Below, one piece after another: positions 35,308-43,341 of a stretch of 64,000 nt of DNA. The stretch lies in NCBI RefSeq assembly GCF_017916255.1, contig NZ_CP072827.1:248001-312000 (forward strand). Reading direction: 5' to 3'. Both the position numbers and the translations under genes were made by a program. Source of the stretch: Streptomyces mobaraensis NBRC 13819 = DSM 40847 (GTDB taxonomy: Bacteria > Actinomycetota > Actinomycetes > Streptomycetales > Streptomycetaceae). The number at the start of each line of letters is the position of its first letter. The first letter of the stretch is position 1. The notes below the pieces were generated by a model. It saw nothing but the letters and a program-made list of their open reading frames with translations. It made no database searches and was not told the origin of the DNA.

Positions 35308-35910
35308 ATGACCGCGACCTCCGCGAACCTCCTGTCCCGGGCCCTCGACGCCCCCGGCGAACCGCCCTTGCGACCGCTGCCGCCCGTGGTGGCGGAACTC
35401 CTGCGGACCCTGGGAGCACCACCGCGCCTGGCGGCGCACCTGCGCGCGGTCCACGACGTCGCGGCCCAGCTGACCGACTGGCTGCGGGACCGCCACCCGG
35501 ACGCGGCCGTCGACCACGGCGCCGTCCTCTTCGGCGCGGCGACCCATGACGTCGGAAAGGTCCTGCACCCCGAGGAGTTGACGGGACCCGGCTCGGCCCA
35601 CGAGGAGGCGGGCCGGGACCTGCTCCTGAGTCACGGCTTCAGCCCCGCGACGGCCCGGTTCGCCGCCACCCACGCGAGCTGGGCCGACCCGGCCGTGACG
35701 ATCGAGGACCTCCTGGTCAGCACGGCCGACAAGATATGGAAGGACAAGCGCGTCCCCGACCTGGAGGACAGGCTCGTCCGCGTGTTGGCCGACGCCGGCG
35801 GCCGGGAGCCCTGGCAGGAGTACCTCGCCCTTGACGACCTCCTCACCCGCCTCGGCGCGGACGCCCCCCACCGGCTGGCCTTCCAGGCGGCGTTTCCCGT
35901 GCACGGCTGA
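35308..35910 (+). CDS. HD-domain phosphohydrolase
   Basis: A 200-aa protein from ATG 35308. The metal-binding HD motif is GAATHDVGKVLHPEEL. An upstream His (LRAVHDVAAQL) and a downstream Asp (STADKIWKDKR) complete the expected HD coordination pattern. HD proteins hydrolyse phosphate esters such as nucleotides; the substrate is not evident. A weak CCGGG precedes the start. The island repeat ends 13 bases upstream, so the native 5' region may have been replaced when the island inserted. Confidence 0.82.
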   Translation: MTATSANLLSRALDAPGEPPLRPLPPVVAELLRTLGAPPRLAAHLRAVHDVAAQLTDWLRDRHPDAAVDHGAVLFGAATHDVGKVLHPEELTGPGSAHEEAGRDLLLSHGFSPATARFAATHASWADPAVTIEDLLVSTADKIWKDKRVPDLEDRLVRVLADAGGREPWQEYLALDDLLTRLGADAPHRLAFQAAFPVHG

Positions 35911-35991
35911 GCCCGCCGGGCTGCGCTCTTCCGCCCGTGACGCCCGGTGTGTACGGCCGCGCGCCGCGACGGCCCGCGGGGCGATAACCCG

Positions 35992-36020
35992 GTGCCATCC
36001 GCCGCCCGGCCGCATAGGAT
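35992..36020 (+). promoter_or_regulatory. Candidate promoter of the isochorismatase-like gene
   Basis: GTGCCA (35992-35997), 17-bp spacer, and TAGGAT (36015-36020), the latter an exact match to the HrdB -10 consensus. It lies 57 bases before ATG 36078. Confidence 0.55.
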
Positions 36021-36077
36021 CCGGGCACCTGACACGCGGCCTGACCGGAGCCGCGTCGCCCCTCCCCTGGAGACGAC

Positions 36078-36638
36078 ATGAGCAGCGCCCTTCTGGTGAT
36101 GGACGTCCAACGGGCCGTCGTGGACATCGCCGTCGACGACTCCGGGTACCTGCCACGTCTGCGCAGGGCGATCGACGGGGCGCGGGCCGCCGGCATACCC
36201 GTGATCTACGTGGTCATCGCGCTGCGGCCCGGCTTTCCGGAGGTCGGTACGCGCAACAAGCCGCTCGCCGCCATCGCGCGGGACGGTCTCTTCGTCGAGG
36301 GGGAGCCGGGCACGGAGATCCACCCCGATGTCGCGCCCCGGCCGGGCGAGGTGGTGGTGACCAAGAGGCGGGCGAGCGCTTTCTCGGGCAGTGATCTGGA
36401 CGTGGTGCTGAGGGCGCGCGGTATCGACAGCCTCGTCCTCACCGGCGTCGCCACCAGCGCCGTGGTGCTGGCCACCGTGTGCCAGGCGAACGACCTGGAC
36501 TTCGGTCTCACCGTCCTCTCCGACGCCTGCGCGGACACCGACCCGGTCCTGCACGGCGTCCTCACCGAGCGGCTGTTCCCGCAGTGGGCGGATGTCGTCG
36601 CCGTCGACGACTGGCTCAAGACGGTCGCGCCGCGGTAG
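36078..36638 (+). CDS. Isochorismatase-like cysteine-hydrolase fold protein without the catalytic Cys
   Basis: A 186-aa protein of the isochorismatase superfamily. It has ALLVMDVQRAVVD (catalytic Asp), VVVTKRRASAFSGSDLD (catalytic Lys) and the cis-peptide loop LTGVATSAVVLATV. In true cysteine hydrolases that loop carries Cys where this protein has Val129. I recall a subgroup of actinobacterial homologues with 'TSGVVLST' here, so the change may be lineage-wide rather than a recent defect. GGAG precedes ATG 36078 by six bases. The GNAT gene overlaps its stop (TAGTG), implying coupled translation. Confidence 0.82.
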   Translation: MSSALLVMDVQRAVVDIAVDDSGYLPRLRRAIDGARAAGIPVIYVVIALRPGFPEVGTRNKPLAAIARDGLFVEGEPGTEIHPDVAPRPGEVVVTKRRASAFSGSDLDVVLRARGIDSLVLTGVATSAVVLATVCQANDLDFGLTVLSDACADTDPVLHGVLTERLFPQWADVVAVDDWLKTVAPR

Positions 36639-37162
36639 TGGCGGAAGGTGCGGAACGGGACGGCTTCGCGTGCGTCCTGCGGGAGTTGAGCATGGCGGAC
36701 GCCGCCACGGCGTCGGAGGTGCGGGATGTCGGCCGTCGGGCCTACGCGGTCGAGGCCGGGCTGATCGGTTTCGCCGGCATCCCGGCCCTGCGGGAGAGTC
36801 TGGAGGAGATGCGGGCCCAGCCCCTGCGCTGGCTCGGCGCGGTCACCGGGAGCGGCCGGGTCGCCGCGTTCGTCGCCTGGCGGGAGCCCGGTGAGGGGAC
36901 GGATGGGGAGGCGGTCGTCGACGTGCACCGCGTGTGCGTCGATCCGCCCTGGTTCCGTCGCGGACTGGCCTCACGGCTGCTGCGCCACCTGCTCGACGAA
37001 CTGGCCCCGGCACACGACGTGGCGGTGAGCACGGGTGCGCGCAACCACCCGGCCGTGGCGCTGTACCGGCGGCTCGGTTTCGTCCGCGTCGGCGGTTTCG
37101 AGCCGGTTCCGGGAGTGCCCGTCTCCCGGTTCCGGCTGACGCGGCGGTCCGCGACGGACTGA
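36638..37162 (+). CDS. GNAT-family N-acetyltransferase
   Basis: About 174 aa from GTG 36638, which overlaps the preceding TAG. The acetyl-CoA binding segment VHRVCVDPPWFRRGLASRLL contains the R/Q-x-x-G-x-G/A-like loop, and the C-terminal NHPAVALYRRLGFVRVG is the usual beta6-alpha4 region. The substrate is unknown. ATG 36692 has a better GGGAG ribosome binding site but would remove the first strand, so the longer form is preferred with moderate certainty. Confidence 0.8.
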   Translation: MAEGAERDGFACVLRELSMADAATASEVRDVGRRAYAVEAGLIGFAGIPALRESLEEMRAQPLRWLGAVTGSGRVAAFVAWREPGEGTDGEAVVDVHRVCVDPPWFRRGLASRLLRHLLDELAPAHDVAVSTGARNHPAVALYRRLGFVRVGGFEPVPGVPVSRFRLTRRSATD

Positions 37163-37240
37163 GCGGCTTATGCGGTCGCGGAGTCGCCGGTAAGGGTGCG
37201 CGCATGCGATGCACTCCGACGGACGAACGACGACTCCAGC

Positions 37241-37280
37241 CGTAGTACTCTCAGCGAAGTGGCTCACGCTTAGTACTACG
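37241..37280 (+). promoter_or_regulatory. TetR-type operator upstream of the tetR gene
   Basis: CGTAGTACT (37241-37249) and AGTACTACG (37272-37280) are a perfect 9-bp inverted repeat. Each half holds the palindrome AGTACT, and an additional AGTAC occurs at 37286. It lies 16-55 bases before the tetR start and is probably the autoregulatory site. Confidence 0.65.
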
Positions 37281-37295
37281 ACCGGAGTACCTGAC

Positions 37296-37877
37296 ATGGC
37301 ACGACGAAACGACCAGCGCCGCGCCGCCCTCGTCGACGCCGCGATCGAGGTGCTGGCCCGGGAAGGCGCGCGCGGCCTGACGTTCCGGGCGGTGGACGGC
37401 GAGGCGGGGGTGCCCGCCGGAACCGCGTCCAACTACTTCGCCGGCAGGGACCAGCTCCTCACCCAGGCCGGTGCCCGCGTCTACGAGCGGCTCCAGCCCG
37501 ACGAGGCCACGATCGCCCGGCAACGGGCGGCCGGCCGCGACCGGGAGACCTACACGGAGCTGATGCGCGAGCTCGTCGGCCGCGTGGCCTCCTTCCGGAC
37601 CGGGTACCTGGCCCTGCTCGAACTCCGGCTGGAGGCCACCCGCCGCCCCGAGCTGCGCGAGGTCCTCACCGAGCGGGTCCGCGCGGACCTCGACGCCAAC
37701 CTCGCCTATCACGCGGCCTCCGGCCTCCCCGGCGACGCCATGGCGGTCAAGCTCCTCATCGCGACGCTGAACTGGCTGATCGTCGAGCAGCTCACCCTGC
37801 CGGACGTCTTCTCCGAGGCGGAGCGCGACGAGTTGGTCCGGGCAGCCGTCAACCGGATCGTGACGGAGGAGGAGTAG
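37296..37877 (+). CDS. TetR-family transcriptional regulator
   Basis: A 193-aa regulator. The N-terminal HTH reads QRRAALVDAAIEVLAREGAR, then GLTFRAVDGEAGVPAGTASN with the recognition helix ending YFAGRDQLL. The ligand-binding C-terminal domain is helical (LMRELVGRVASFRTGYLALL, NWLIVEQLTLPDVF). All segments are present, in contrast to the broken TetR at 31.5 kb. The operator-like palindrome in its promoter suggests autoregulation. Possible targets are the GNAT/isochorismatase genes upstream or the MFS gene 297 bp downstream. Confidence 0.88.
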   Translation: MARRNDQRRAALVDAAIEVLAREGARGLTFRAVDGEAGVPAGTASNYFAGRDQLLTQAGARVYERLQPDEATIARQRAAGRDRETYTELMRELVGRVASFRTGYLALLELRLEATRRPELREVLTERVRADLDANLAYHAASGLPGDAMAVKLLIATLNWLIVEQLTLPDVFSEAERDELVRAAVNRIVTEEE

Positions 37878-37955
37878 GCGAGCGGCTGCCGTCCGCGGCG
37901 GAGCAGCGCGATATTCGTGTGCGTGGACGAGCGGCGCTCCGGTAGCGTGCCGGCC

Positions 37956-38021
37956 ATGTCGAGCCCCGAAGCATCCAGGGCGGGGGCTGCCGGTCACGCC
38001 GTCAGCTCCCTGCACCACTGA
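37956..38021 (+). CDS. Possible 21-residue leader peptide upstream of the MFS exporter
   Basis: ATG 37956 to TGA 38021 encodes MSSPEASRAGAAGHAVSSLH plus a final His. It ends with two His codons just before a stem-forming, repeat-rich leader. Antibiotic exporters are often controlled by ribosome-stalling leader peptides, but no good ribosome binding site precedes this ORF. Tentative. Confidence 0.25.
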   Translation: MSSPEASRAGAAGHAVSSLHH

Positions 38022-38051
38022 TTTCCGCAGCCGCAGCCGCAGTTCTTCCTT

Positions 38052-38106
38052 CCGGACGGTTGCCGGACGGTTGCCGCACGCGTGCCGGACGCATACCGGA
38101 CACGTG
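38052..38106 (+). repeat. Five 11-bp direct repeats upstream of the MFS exporter
   Basis: CCGGACGGTTG occurs at 38052 and 38063. CCGCACGCGTG, CCGGACGCATA and CCGGACACGTG follow at 38074, 38085 and 38096. The 11-bp period equals one DNA turn and is the spacing used by OmpR/SARP/PhoP-type regulators. It lies 69-123 bp before the start codon. Confidence 0.8.
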
Positions 38107-38174
38107 CGCCCAGGGTGCTGACCGCGGTGACGAGACGAGCCTTTCCGCGCCTCTCCTCACCTCGGAGCCACTCG

Positions 38175-39371
38175 ATGCCCCTCCCCTTGTATCTGCTCGC
38201 CCTGGCGGTCTTCGCCATGGGAACCTCCGAATTCATGCTGTCCGGCCTCGTCCCGGACATCGCCTCCGACCTCGGCGTACCGCTCGGTACGGCGGGCGCG
38301 CTCACACCGGGCTTCGCGATCGGGATGGCCGTCGGCGCCCCGCTCGCGGCCGTCCTCACCCGCGACAGGCCGGGGCGCGGCAACCTCCTGCTGTTCGTCC
38401 TCGGGTTCGCGGCGGCGCACGCGGTGGGGGCGGTCGCGACGAGTTTCCCCGTGCTGTTCGCGACCCGGGTCGTCGCCGCGCTCGCGAACGCGGGCTTCCT
38501 CGCCGTCGCGCTGACGACCGCCGCCGGTCTGGTGCCGCGCGACCGGAAGGGCCGGGCGCTGGCCGTCCTGCTGTCGGGGACGACGCTCGCCACGATCGCC
38601 GGCGTCCCCGCCGGAGCGCTGCTCGGCACGCTGCTCGGCTGGCGGGCCGCCTTCTGGGCGGTGGCCGCGCTCTGCCTGCCCGCGGCCGTCGGCATCGTCA
38701 CCGGTCTGCCCGCCCTTTCCCCGCGGGAGGACGCGGCCGGCAGGCCGGCCCTCCGCGCGGAGTTCGCACGGCTCCGCAGCCCTCGGCTGCTCCTGGTGAT
38801 GCTGCTCGGCGCACTGGTCAACGCGGCGACCTTCGGGAGCTTCACCTTCCTCGCCCCCGTGGTGACCGAGCGCGCCGGGCTGGGCCGGCTGTGGGTCCCG
38901 GCCGTCCTGGTGCTCTTCGGGGCCGGTTCCCTCGCCGGTGTCACCCTCGCCGGGCGGTTCGCGGACCGGCGCCCGGGCCCGGTCGTCGCGGTGGGCGGCC
39001 CGCTGCTGCTCGTCGGCTGGCCGGCGCTGGCCCTCCTGGCCGAGCGGCCCGCCGCCCTGCTCGTCCTCGTCTTCGCCCTGGGCGCCCTGTCGTTCGCGCT
39101 GGGCAGCACGTTGATCACACGGGTCCTGTACGAGGCGGCGGGCGCGCCCACGCTGGCGGGCGCGTACGCGACCGCCGCCCTCAACACCGGCGCGGCCGTC
39201 GGACCGCTCCTCGCCGCCACCACCCTCGGCACGGGCCTCGGCACCGTCGGACCGCTGTGGGCCGGCGGCGGACTCGTCGCGGTGGCCCTCTCCCTCGCGC
39301 TGCCCTTCCGCGGGGTCGTCTCGGGTGAGCAGAGGAGGGGTGGGAGGAGGACCGGCGCGGCGGTCCGCTGA
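38175..39371 (+). CDS. MFS exporter of the CmlR (chloramphenicol-resistance-like) group
   Basis: A 398-aa, 12-TM transporter. The start MPLPLYLLALAVFAMGTSEF and continuation MLSGLVPDIASDLGVPLGTA closely resemble streptomycete CmlR proteins, and the Gly-rich motif C region AGVPAGALLGTLLGW marks a drug:H+ antiporter. It would sit in the membrane and export a toxic compound; the substrate here is an inference from family. CGGAG lies eight bases before ATG 38175. The unusual leader carries an 11-bp repeat array and a possible leader peptide, so expression is probably regulated. Confidence 0.87.
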   Translation: MPLPLYLLALAVFAMGTSEFMLSGLVPDIASDLGVPLGTAGALTPGFAIGMAVGAPLAAVLTRDRPGRGNLLLFVLGFAAAHAVGAVATSFPVLFATRVVAALANAGFLAVALTTAAGLVPRDRKGRALAVLLSGTTLATIAGVPAGALLGTLLGWRAAFWAVAALCLPAAVGIVTGLPALSPREDAAGRPALRAEFARLRSPRLLLVMLLGALVNAATFGSFTFLAPVVTERAGLGRLWVPAVLVLFGAGSLAGVTLAGRFADRRPGPVVAVGGPLLLVGWPALALLAERPAALLVLVFALGALSFALGSTLITRVLYEAAGAPTLAGAYATAALNTGAAVGPLLAATTLGTGLGTVGPLWAGGGLVAVALSLALPFRGVVSGEQRRGGRRTGAAVR

Positions 39372-39653
39372 CGCAGTCCCCGTCCGCTCCCCACCGGCGT
39401 CCGCCCCGCCCGCTTTCCGCCAAGTTCCCCGGCGGGGCGATGACGGCGCCGGTGGCCTTCTCCCGGGCGTCCCGGCGCCGCCCGGCCCTCCCGGTCCCGA
39501 ACGGACCGTCGGCACGGGTGGCCGGTTTCCCTCCCCTCTCGCCCTCCTCCTTCCGGTTCCGCTCAACGGGTGGGCGCACCACGGGAGTCCTGTCTCCCGT
39601 ACACACCTCTCATCCCACAGTGAGCGACAGAAGCGACAGAACGGAGACCGCAG

Positions 39654-40883
39654 ATGAGCAGCGCAAGGACCCTGCGCGGGGCCCTGGTCGCCGCGGCGGC
39701 GGCCGTGACGGTGGCCGCGACCGGCGTCACCTCGGCCGTGGCCGCCCCGGCGGCGGTCGCACGCACTTCGCACCAGGCGACGCAGGCCGCGCTGGAGGCG
39801 CACGTGCGCGCCGGAATACCCGGGTTGCTCGCGGAGGCCCGCGACGAGAGCGGGCGGTGGAACGGCTCGGCGGGCGTCGCCAACACGCAGACGCATCGCA
39901 AGCGGCTGCCCCAGGACCGCTTCAGGATCGGCAGCATCAGCAAAGTGTTCAGCTCGGTCGTCCTCCTCCAGCTCGAAGCGGAGGGCAAGGTCGACCTCGA
40001 CGACACGCTGGAGCGCAGACTGCCCGGCGTCGTCCGGGGCAACGGGAACGACGGCAGCCGCATCACCATCCGGCAGGTGCTCAACCACACCAGCGGCCTG
40101 TACAACTACACGGACGACGAAGGCATCCGGAAGTCGCTCAGCACGGACTTCCTCAAGCACCGCTACGACACCCGGAAGCCGGCCGACCTCGTGCGCACGG
40201 CCCTGTCGCACCAGCCGGACTTCAAGCCGGGCACGAACTGGCACTACTCCAACACCAACTACCTCCTCGCCGGGATGCTCATCGAGAAGCTGACCGGCCA
40301 CTCCTACGCCGACGAGATCGGGCGCCGCGTCGTCAAGCCGCTGGGGCTGCGCGCCACCACGCTGCCGGGCACCTCGCCGGGCGTACCGGGCCCACACGGG
40401 CGCGCGTACAGCAAGCTGTTCGACGACTCGTCCCCGAAGGTCTACGACACCACCGAGCAGAACCCGTCCTGGGCCTGGGCGGCCGGCGAGATCATCTCCA
40501 CCACGGGTGACCTCAACCGTTTCTACAGCGCCCTGCTCGGCGGCCGGCTGCTGCCCGAGCGGCAGCAGCGCGAGCTGCTGACCGCCGTTCCGAGCACGGG
40601 CGACGCGGGCCAGACCGGGTACGGGCTGGGCATCATGCGGGCCGTCACCTCGTGCGGCACGCCGGTCTGGCTGCACAGCGGCGGCATCCACGGTTCGACG
40701 TCGCTGGCCGTCTCGTCGCCCGACGGGCGGCACACCGCGGCGTTCAACCTGAACGGTGACTGGGGCGGCGACCTGGCCGCCCTCGTCGACGCGGAGTACT
40801 GCGGCACGAGCAAGCCCACCCCGGACACCCGTGACCGGCGGAACGACCACCGGGCGCTCCAGCGGCTGACCGCGCTGCGCTGA
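39654..40883 (+). CDS. Secreted serine hydrolase, class C beta-lactamase / D-Ala-D-Ala carboxypeptidase family
   Basis: A 409-aa protein with signal peptide SSARTLRGALVAAAAAVTVA and cleavage near AVA-AP. Active-site motifs of the family are intact: SISK in RIGSISKVFSS, YSN in NWHYSNTNYLLAG, and HSG in LHSGGIHGSTS. It resembles Streptomyces R61-type DD-peptidases and related esterases. Without tests one cannot say whether it acts on peptidoglycan, beta-lactams or other esters. GGAG precedes ATG 39654. The 282-bp gap before it holds no other gene; the CT-rich stretch 39530-39560 is unremarkable. Confidence 0.88.
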   Translation: MSSARTLRGALVAAAAAVTVAATGVTSAVAAPAAVARTSHQATQAALEAHVRAGIPGLLAEARDESGRWNGSAGVANTQTHRKRLPQDRFRIGSISKVFSSVVLLQLEAEGKVDLDDTLERRLPGVVRGNGNDGSRITIRQVLNHTSGLYNYTDDEGIRKSLSTDFLKHRYDTRKPADLVRTALSHQPDFKPGTNWHYSNTNYLLAGMLIEKLTGHSYADEIGRRVVKPLGLRATTLPGTSPGVPGPHGRAYSKLFDDSSPKVYDTTEQNPSWAWAAGEIISTTGDLNRFYSALLGGRLLPERQQRELLTAVPSTGDAGQTGYGLGIMRAVTSCGTPVWLHSGGIHGSTSLAVSSPDGRHTAAFNLNGDWGGDLAALVDAEYCGTSKPTPDTRDRRNDHRALQRLTALR

Positions 40884-40891
40884 TCCGACGC

Positions 40892-40926
40892 GGCGGGCGG
40901 GGCGGCTCGTCCCCGTCCCGCCCGCC
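40892..40926. terminator. Bidirectional terminator
   Basis: GGCGGGCGGG (40892-40901) and CCCGCCCGCC (40917-40926), perfect 10-bp stem, 15-base loop, between the serine hydrolase and the convergent universal stress protein gene. Confidence 0.75.
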
Positions 40927-40946
40927 CGGGGTGCCCCAGATGCGCC

Positions 40947-41855
40947 TCACGGGTGCGGGACCACCGCGACCGGGCCGGGCGCGTGGTGCAGGGCCGCCAG
41001 GGCGACCGGGCCGAGGCGGTGGATGCCGTGCCGCCCGGGCAGCCGGCGTCCGACGACCACGAGCGCCGCCCCGGCGCCATGGGTGAGCAGCACCTGGGCC
41101 GCGCTGCCCGTCTCGACGTGCACGGCCACGTCGACCGCCGGGTGGCGTTCGCGCCACGGGCGCAGGATCTCGTCGAGGCTCCGGCGCTCGCGTTCGCCCA
41201 TCCCCTCGTCGTCCTCGGCGAGCCACAGGGAGCCGGGGCTCCAGGCGAAGACCGGTGGAACCGTCCAGGCCCGTACCGCCCTCAGCCGCGTGCCCAGGCG
41301 TTCCGCCGCGGCGAAGGCGAAGTCCAGCACCGGAGCGACGCGTTCCGACAGGTCCTGTACGCCTACGACGACCTCGCCCGTGGTCACGTCGTCCGCCGGA
41401 CCGTCCGCGTACCGCCCGCTCCCCCACCGGTCGTCGTCGCGCGGACCGCGGACCACCACGACCGGGCCGGTGGCCTGGCGCAGCACGTGCAGGCCGACGG
41501 AGCCGAGCAGGTGGCCGACGACGGTGCCGTGGCCGCGCGAACCGAGCACCAGCAGGTCGGCTCCGGCCGCCTCGGCGATGAGGGCGGGAACCGGGTCGGC
41601 GGCGACCTGCCGGGTGGTGACGGTGAGTTCGGGGAACTCCTTGGCCGCCCGCTCCCCCGCGTCACGCAGGACGCCGGCCGCCCAGCGCTCGCGCGCGGCG
41701 GCGTCCTCGGCGGGGACCACGGCACGGGGGCGCCGTACGGAGGCGTGCACCAGGCACAGCTCCATGCCGCGCCGCGCGGCCTCGGCCGCCGCCCAGTCGG
41801 CCGCGGCGCGGCTGTGGTCGGTGCCGTCGACTCCGACGGCGATGGTGCCGGGCAT
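40947..41855 (-). CDS. Universal stress protein with tandem UspA domains
   Basis: A 302-aa protein from ATG 41855 (AGGAGGG ribosome binding site). Domain 1: IAVGVDGTDHSRAAADWAAA with the ATP-binding LGSRGHGTVVGHLLGS. Domain 2: VVVGVQDLSERVAPVLDFAF with a less typical VVVGRRLPGRHGIHRLGPVA, so nucleotide binding is more certain in the first. UspA proteins help survival under stress or dormancy. Monocistronic. Two 14-bp direct repeats (41883-41910) lie in its upstream region. Confidence 0.9.
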   Translation of the reverse strand: MPGTIAVGVDGTDHSRAAADWAAAEAARRGMELCLVHASVRRPRAVVPAEDAAARERWAAGVLRDAGERAAKEFPELTVTTRQVAADPVPALIAEAAGADLLVLGSRGHGTVVGHLLGSVGLHVLRQATGPVVVVRGPRDDDRWGSGRYADGPADDVTTGEVVVGVQDLSERVAPVLDFAFAAAERLGTRLRAVRAWTVPPVFAWSPGSLWLAEDDEGMGERERRSLDEILRPWRERHPAVDVAVHVETGSAAQVLLTHGAGAALVVVGRRLPGRHGIHRLGPVALAALHHAPGPVAVVPHP

Positions 41856-41882
41856 GGGACCCTCCTGAGACACGGGAGCGAG

Positions 41883-41910
41883 GCGTCGGACGTCGGGCGT
41901 CGGACGTCAG
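41883..41910 (-). repeat. Two 14-bp direct repeats upstream of the usp gene
   Basis: GCGTCGGACGTCGG and GCGTCGGACGTCAG in tandem, 28-55 bp upstream of the usp start on the minus strand. Possible regulator-binding site; no family assigned. Confidence 0.6.
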
Positions 41911-42013
41911 GCGGGAGTGACCGCCGCGTCCACCGTGACTGCCGGGACCGGCTTTCCGGGAGGGGCCGAAGGGCCCCGACCCGGGCCCGAACGGGCCGAT
42001 CGTCAGGCGCCGC

Positions 42014-43114
42014 TCAAGGGCTGACCGCCAGCACCACGTACGCCGCCAGAAGTGACAGGTGCACGCCACCCTGGAGCGGTGTGGCCCGGCCCGGGATCAC
42101 CGTGAGGGTGCCGACGGCGACGGTGAGGGCGAGCAGGACCATGTGGGTGGCGCCGAGGCCGAGGACGAGCGGGCCCTCCAGCCAGACCGAGGCCGCGGCG
42201 ACCGCCGGGATGGTCAGGCCGATGCTGGCCATGGCGGAGCCGAGGCCGAGGTTGAGGCTGGTCTGGACCCGGTCGCGGCGGGCCGCGCGGACGGCGGCGA
42301 TGGTCTCCGGGAGCAGCACCAGGAGGGCGATGACGACGCCGACGACGGACGCCGGGAGGCCGGCCGCGGCCACGCCGGACTCGATGACCGGGGAGACCCC
42401 CTTGGCCAGGCCGACCACCGAGATCAGGGCGACGCCCATCAGCCCGAGGCTGGTCAGCGCGGTCCGGGCGGACGGCGGGTCGGCGTGGTCGTCGGTGTCG
42501 ATGACGTCGCCGGCGGCCGTCACGGGCAGGAAGTAGTCCCGGTGCCGTACGGTCTGGGTCGCCACGAACAGGCCGTAGAGGATCAGCGCCGCCAGCGCGG
42601 CGAAGACCAGCTGGGCGGCGGAGAACTGCGGCCCGGGGGTGCTGGTGGTGAACGTCGGCAGGGCCAGGCTGAGCCCCGCCAGGGTCGCCACGGTGCCGAA
42701 CGCCGCGGCCGTCCCCTCCGCGTTGAAGACCGCCACGCGCCGCCGGAGCGCTCCCACCAGCAGGGACAGGCCGACGATGCCGTTGCAGGTGATCATCACG
42801 GCGGCGAAGACGGTGTCCCGGGCGAGCGAACTGCTCTTGTCGCCGCCGTCGGCCATCAGCGTGACGATGAGGGCCACCTCGATGACGGTCACCGCCAGGG
42901 CCAGGACGAGCGAGCCGAAGGGTTCGCCGACCCGGTGGGCGACGACCTCCGCGTGGTGCACCGCGGAGAGCACCGCGGCGGCCAGGCAGCAGCTCACCAG
43001 GGCCACGAGGCCGGGCGACAGCGACCGCCCCCAGGTCAGCGCGAGGACGGCGGCGGCCAGGACGGGCGCGCCCACCGGCCAGTGCGCCAGGAGGGAGCGG
43101 AACCGAGCGCTCAT
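42014..43114 (-). CDS. Calcium/proton antiporter, ChaA/CaCA family
   Basis: A 366-aa protein with about 11 membrane helices from ATG 43114 (GAGGA eight bases upstream). The two inverted-topology halves carry the family's acidic ion-site motifs LALAVTVIEVALIVTLM and ALLVLLPETIAAVRAA. An acidic cytoplasmic loop sits between the halves (VIDTDDHADPPSA). It would exchange Ca2+ (or Na+/K+) for protons at the membrane. Divergent from the amino-acid permease gene. Confidence 0.88.
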   Translation of the reverse strand: MSARFRSLLAHWPVGAPVLAAAVLALTWGRSLSPGLVALVSCCLAAAVLSAVHHAEVVAHRVGEPFGSLVLALAVTVIEVALIVTLMADGGDKSSSLARDTVFAAVMITCNGIVGLSLLVGALRRRVAVFNAEGTAAAFGTVATLAGLSLALPTFTTSTPGPQFSAAQLVFAALAALILYGLFVATQTVRHRDYFLPVTAAGDVIDTDDHADPPSARTALTSLGLMGVALISVVGLAKGVSPVIESGVAAAGLPASVVGVVIALLVLLPETIAAVRAARRDRVQTSLNLGLGSAMASIGLTIPAVAAASVWLEGPLVLGLGATHMVLLALTVAVGTLTVIPGRATPLQGGVHLSLLAAYVVLAVSP

Positions 43115-43170
43115 GTGCCGATCCTCGCAGATCGCCCGATACGCGCACGTTTTCCGCGGACGCCCGCCCC

Positions 43171-43228
43171 CTTCCGCCTCTGCCACCCCTGCCACCCCCT
43201 TCCGCCTCTGCCACCCCCTGCCGCCCCT
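43171..43228 (+). repeat. Imperfect tandem repeat, about 28 bp, C-rich
   Basis: The sequence CTTCCGCCTCTGCCACCCC appears twice, each time followed by a CTGCC(A/G)CCCC tail, in the upstream region of the antiporter gene. Low complexity; no function assigned. Confidence 0.7.
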
Positions 43229-43260
43229 ACCGCATGACGATCACCGTGTGTGATGCGATC

Positions 43261-43275
43261 GTCCGCATATCGGAC
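43261..43275 (+). promoter_or_regulatory. Operator-like site 1 upstream of the permease gene
   Basis: GTCCGCATATCGGAC, with perfect 5-bp inverted arms around CATAT. The form resembles IclR-family operators. A related copy occurs 62 bp downstream. Confidence 0.5.
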
Positions 43276-43322
43276 GAGCCACGCACCGGCTCACCCGTTT
43301 GCCCATAATCGAGACCTCCCGA

Positions 43323-43337
43323 TCTCGCATATTGGAC
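43323..43337 (+). promoter_or_regulatory. Operator-like site 2 upstream of the permease gene
   Basis: TCTCGCATATTGGAC matches site 1 at 12 of 15 positions and ends four bases before the permease ATG, so binding here would block translation initiation or early transcription. Confidence 0.45.
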
Positions 43338-43341
43338 AGGC

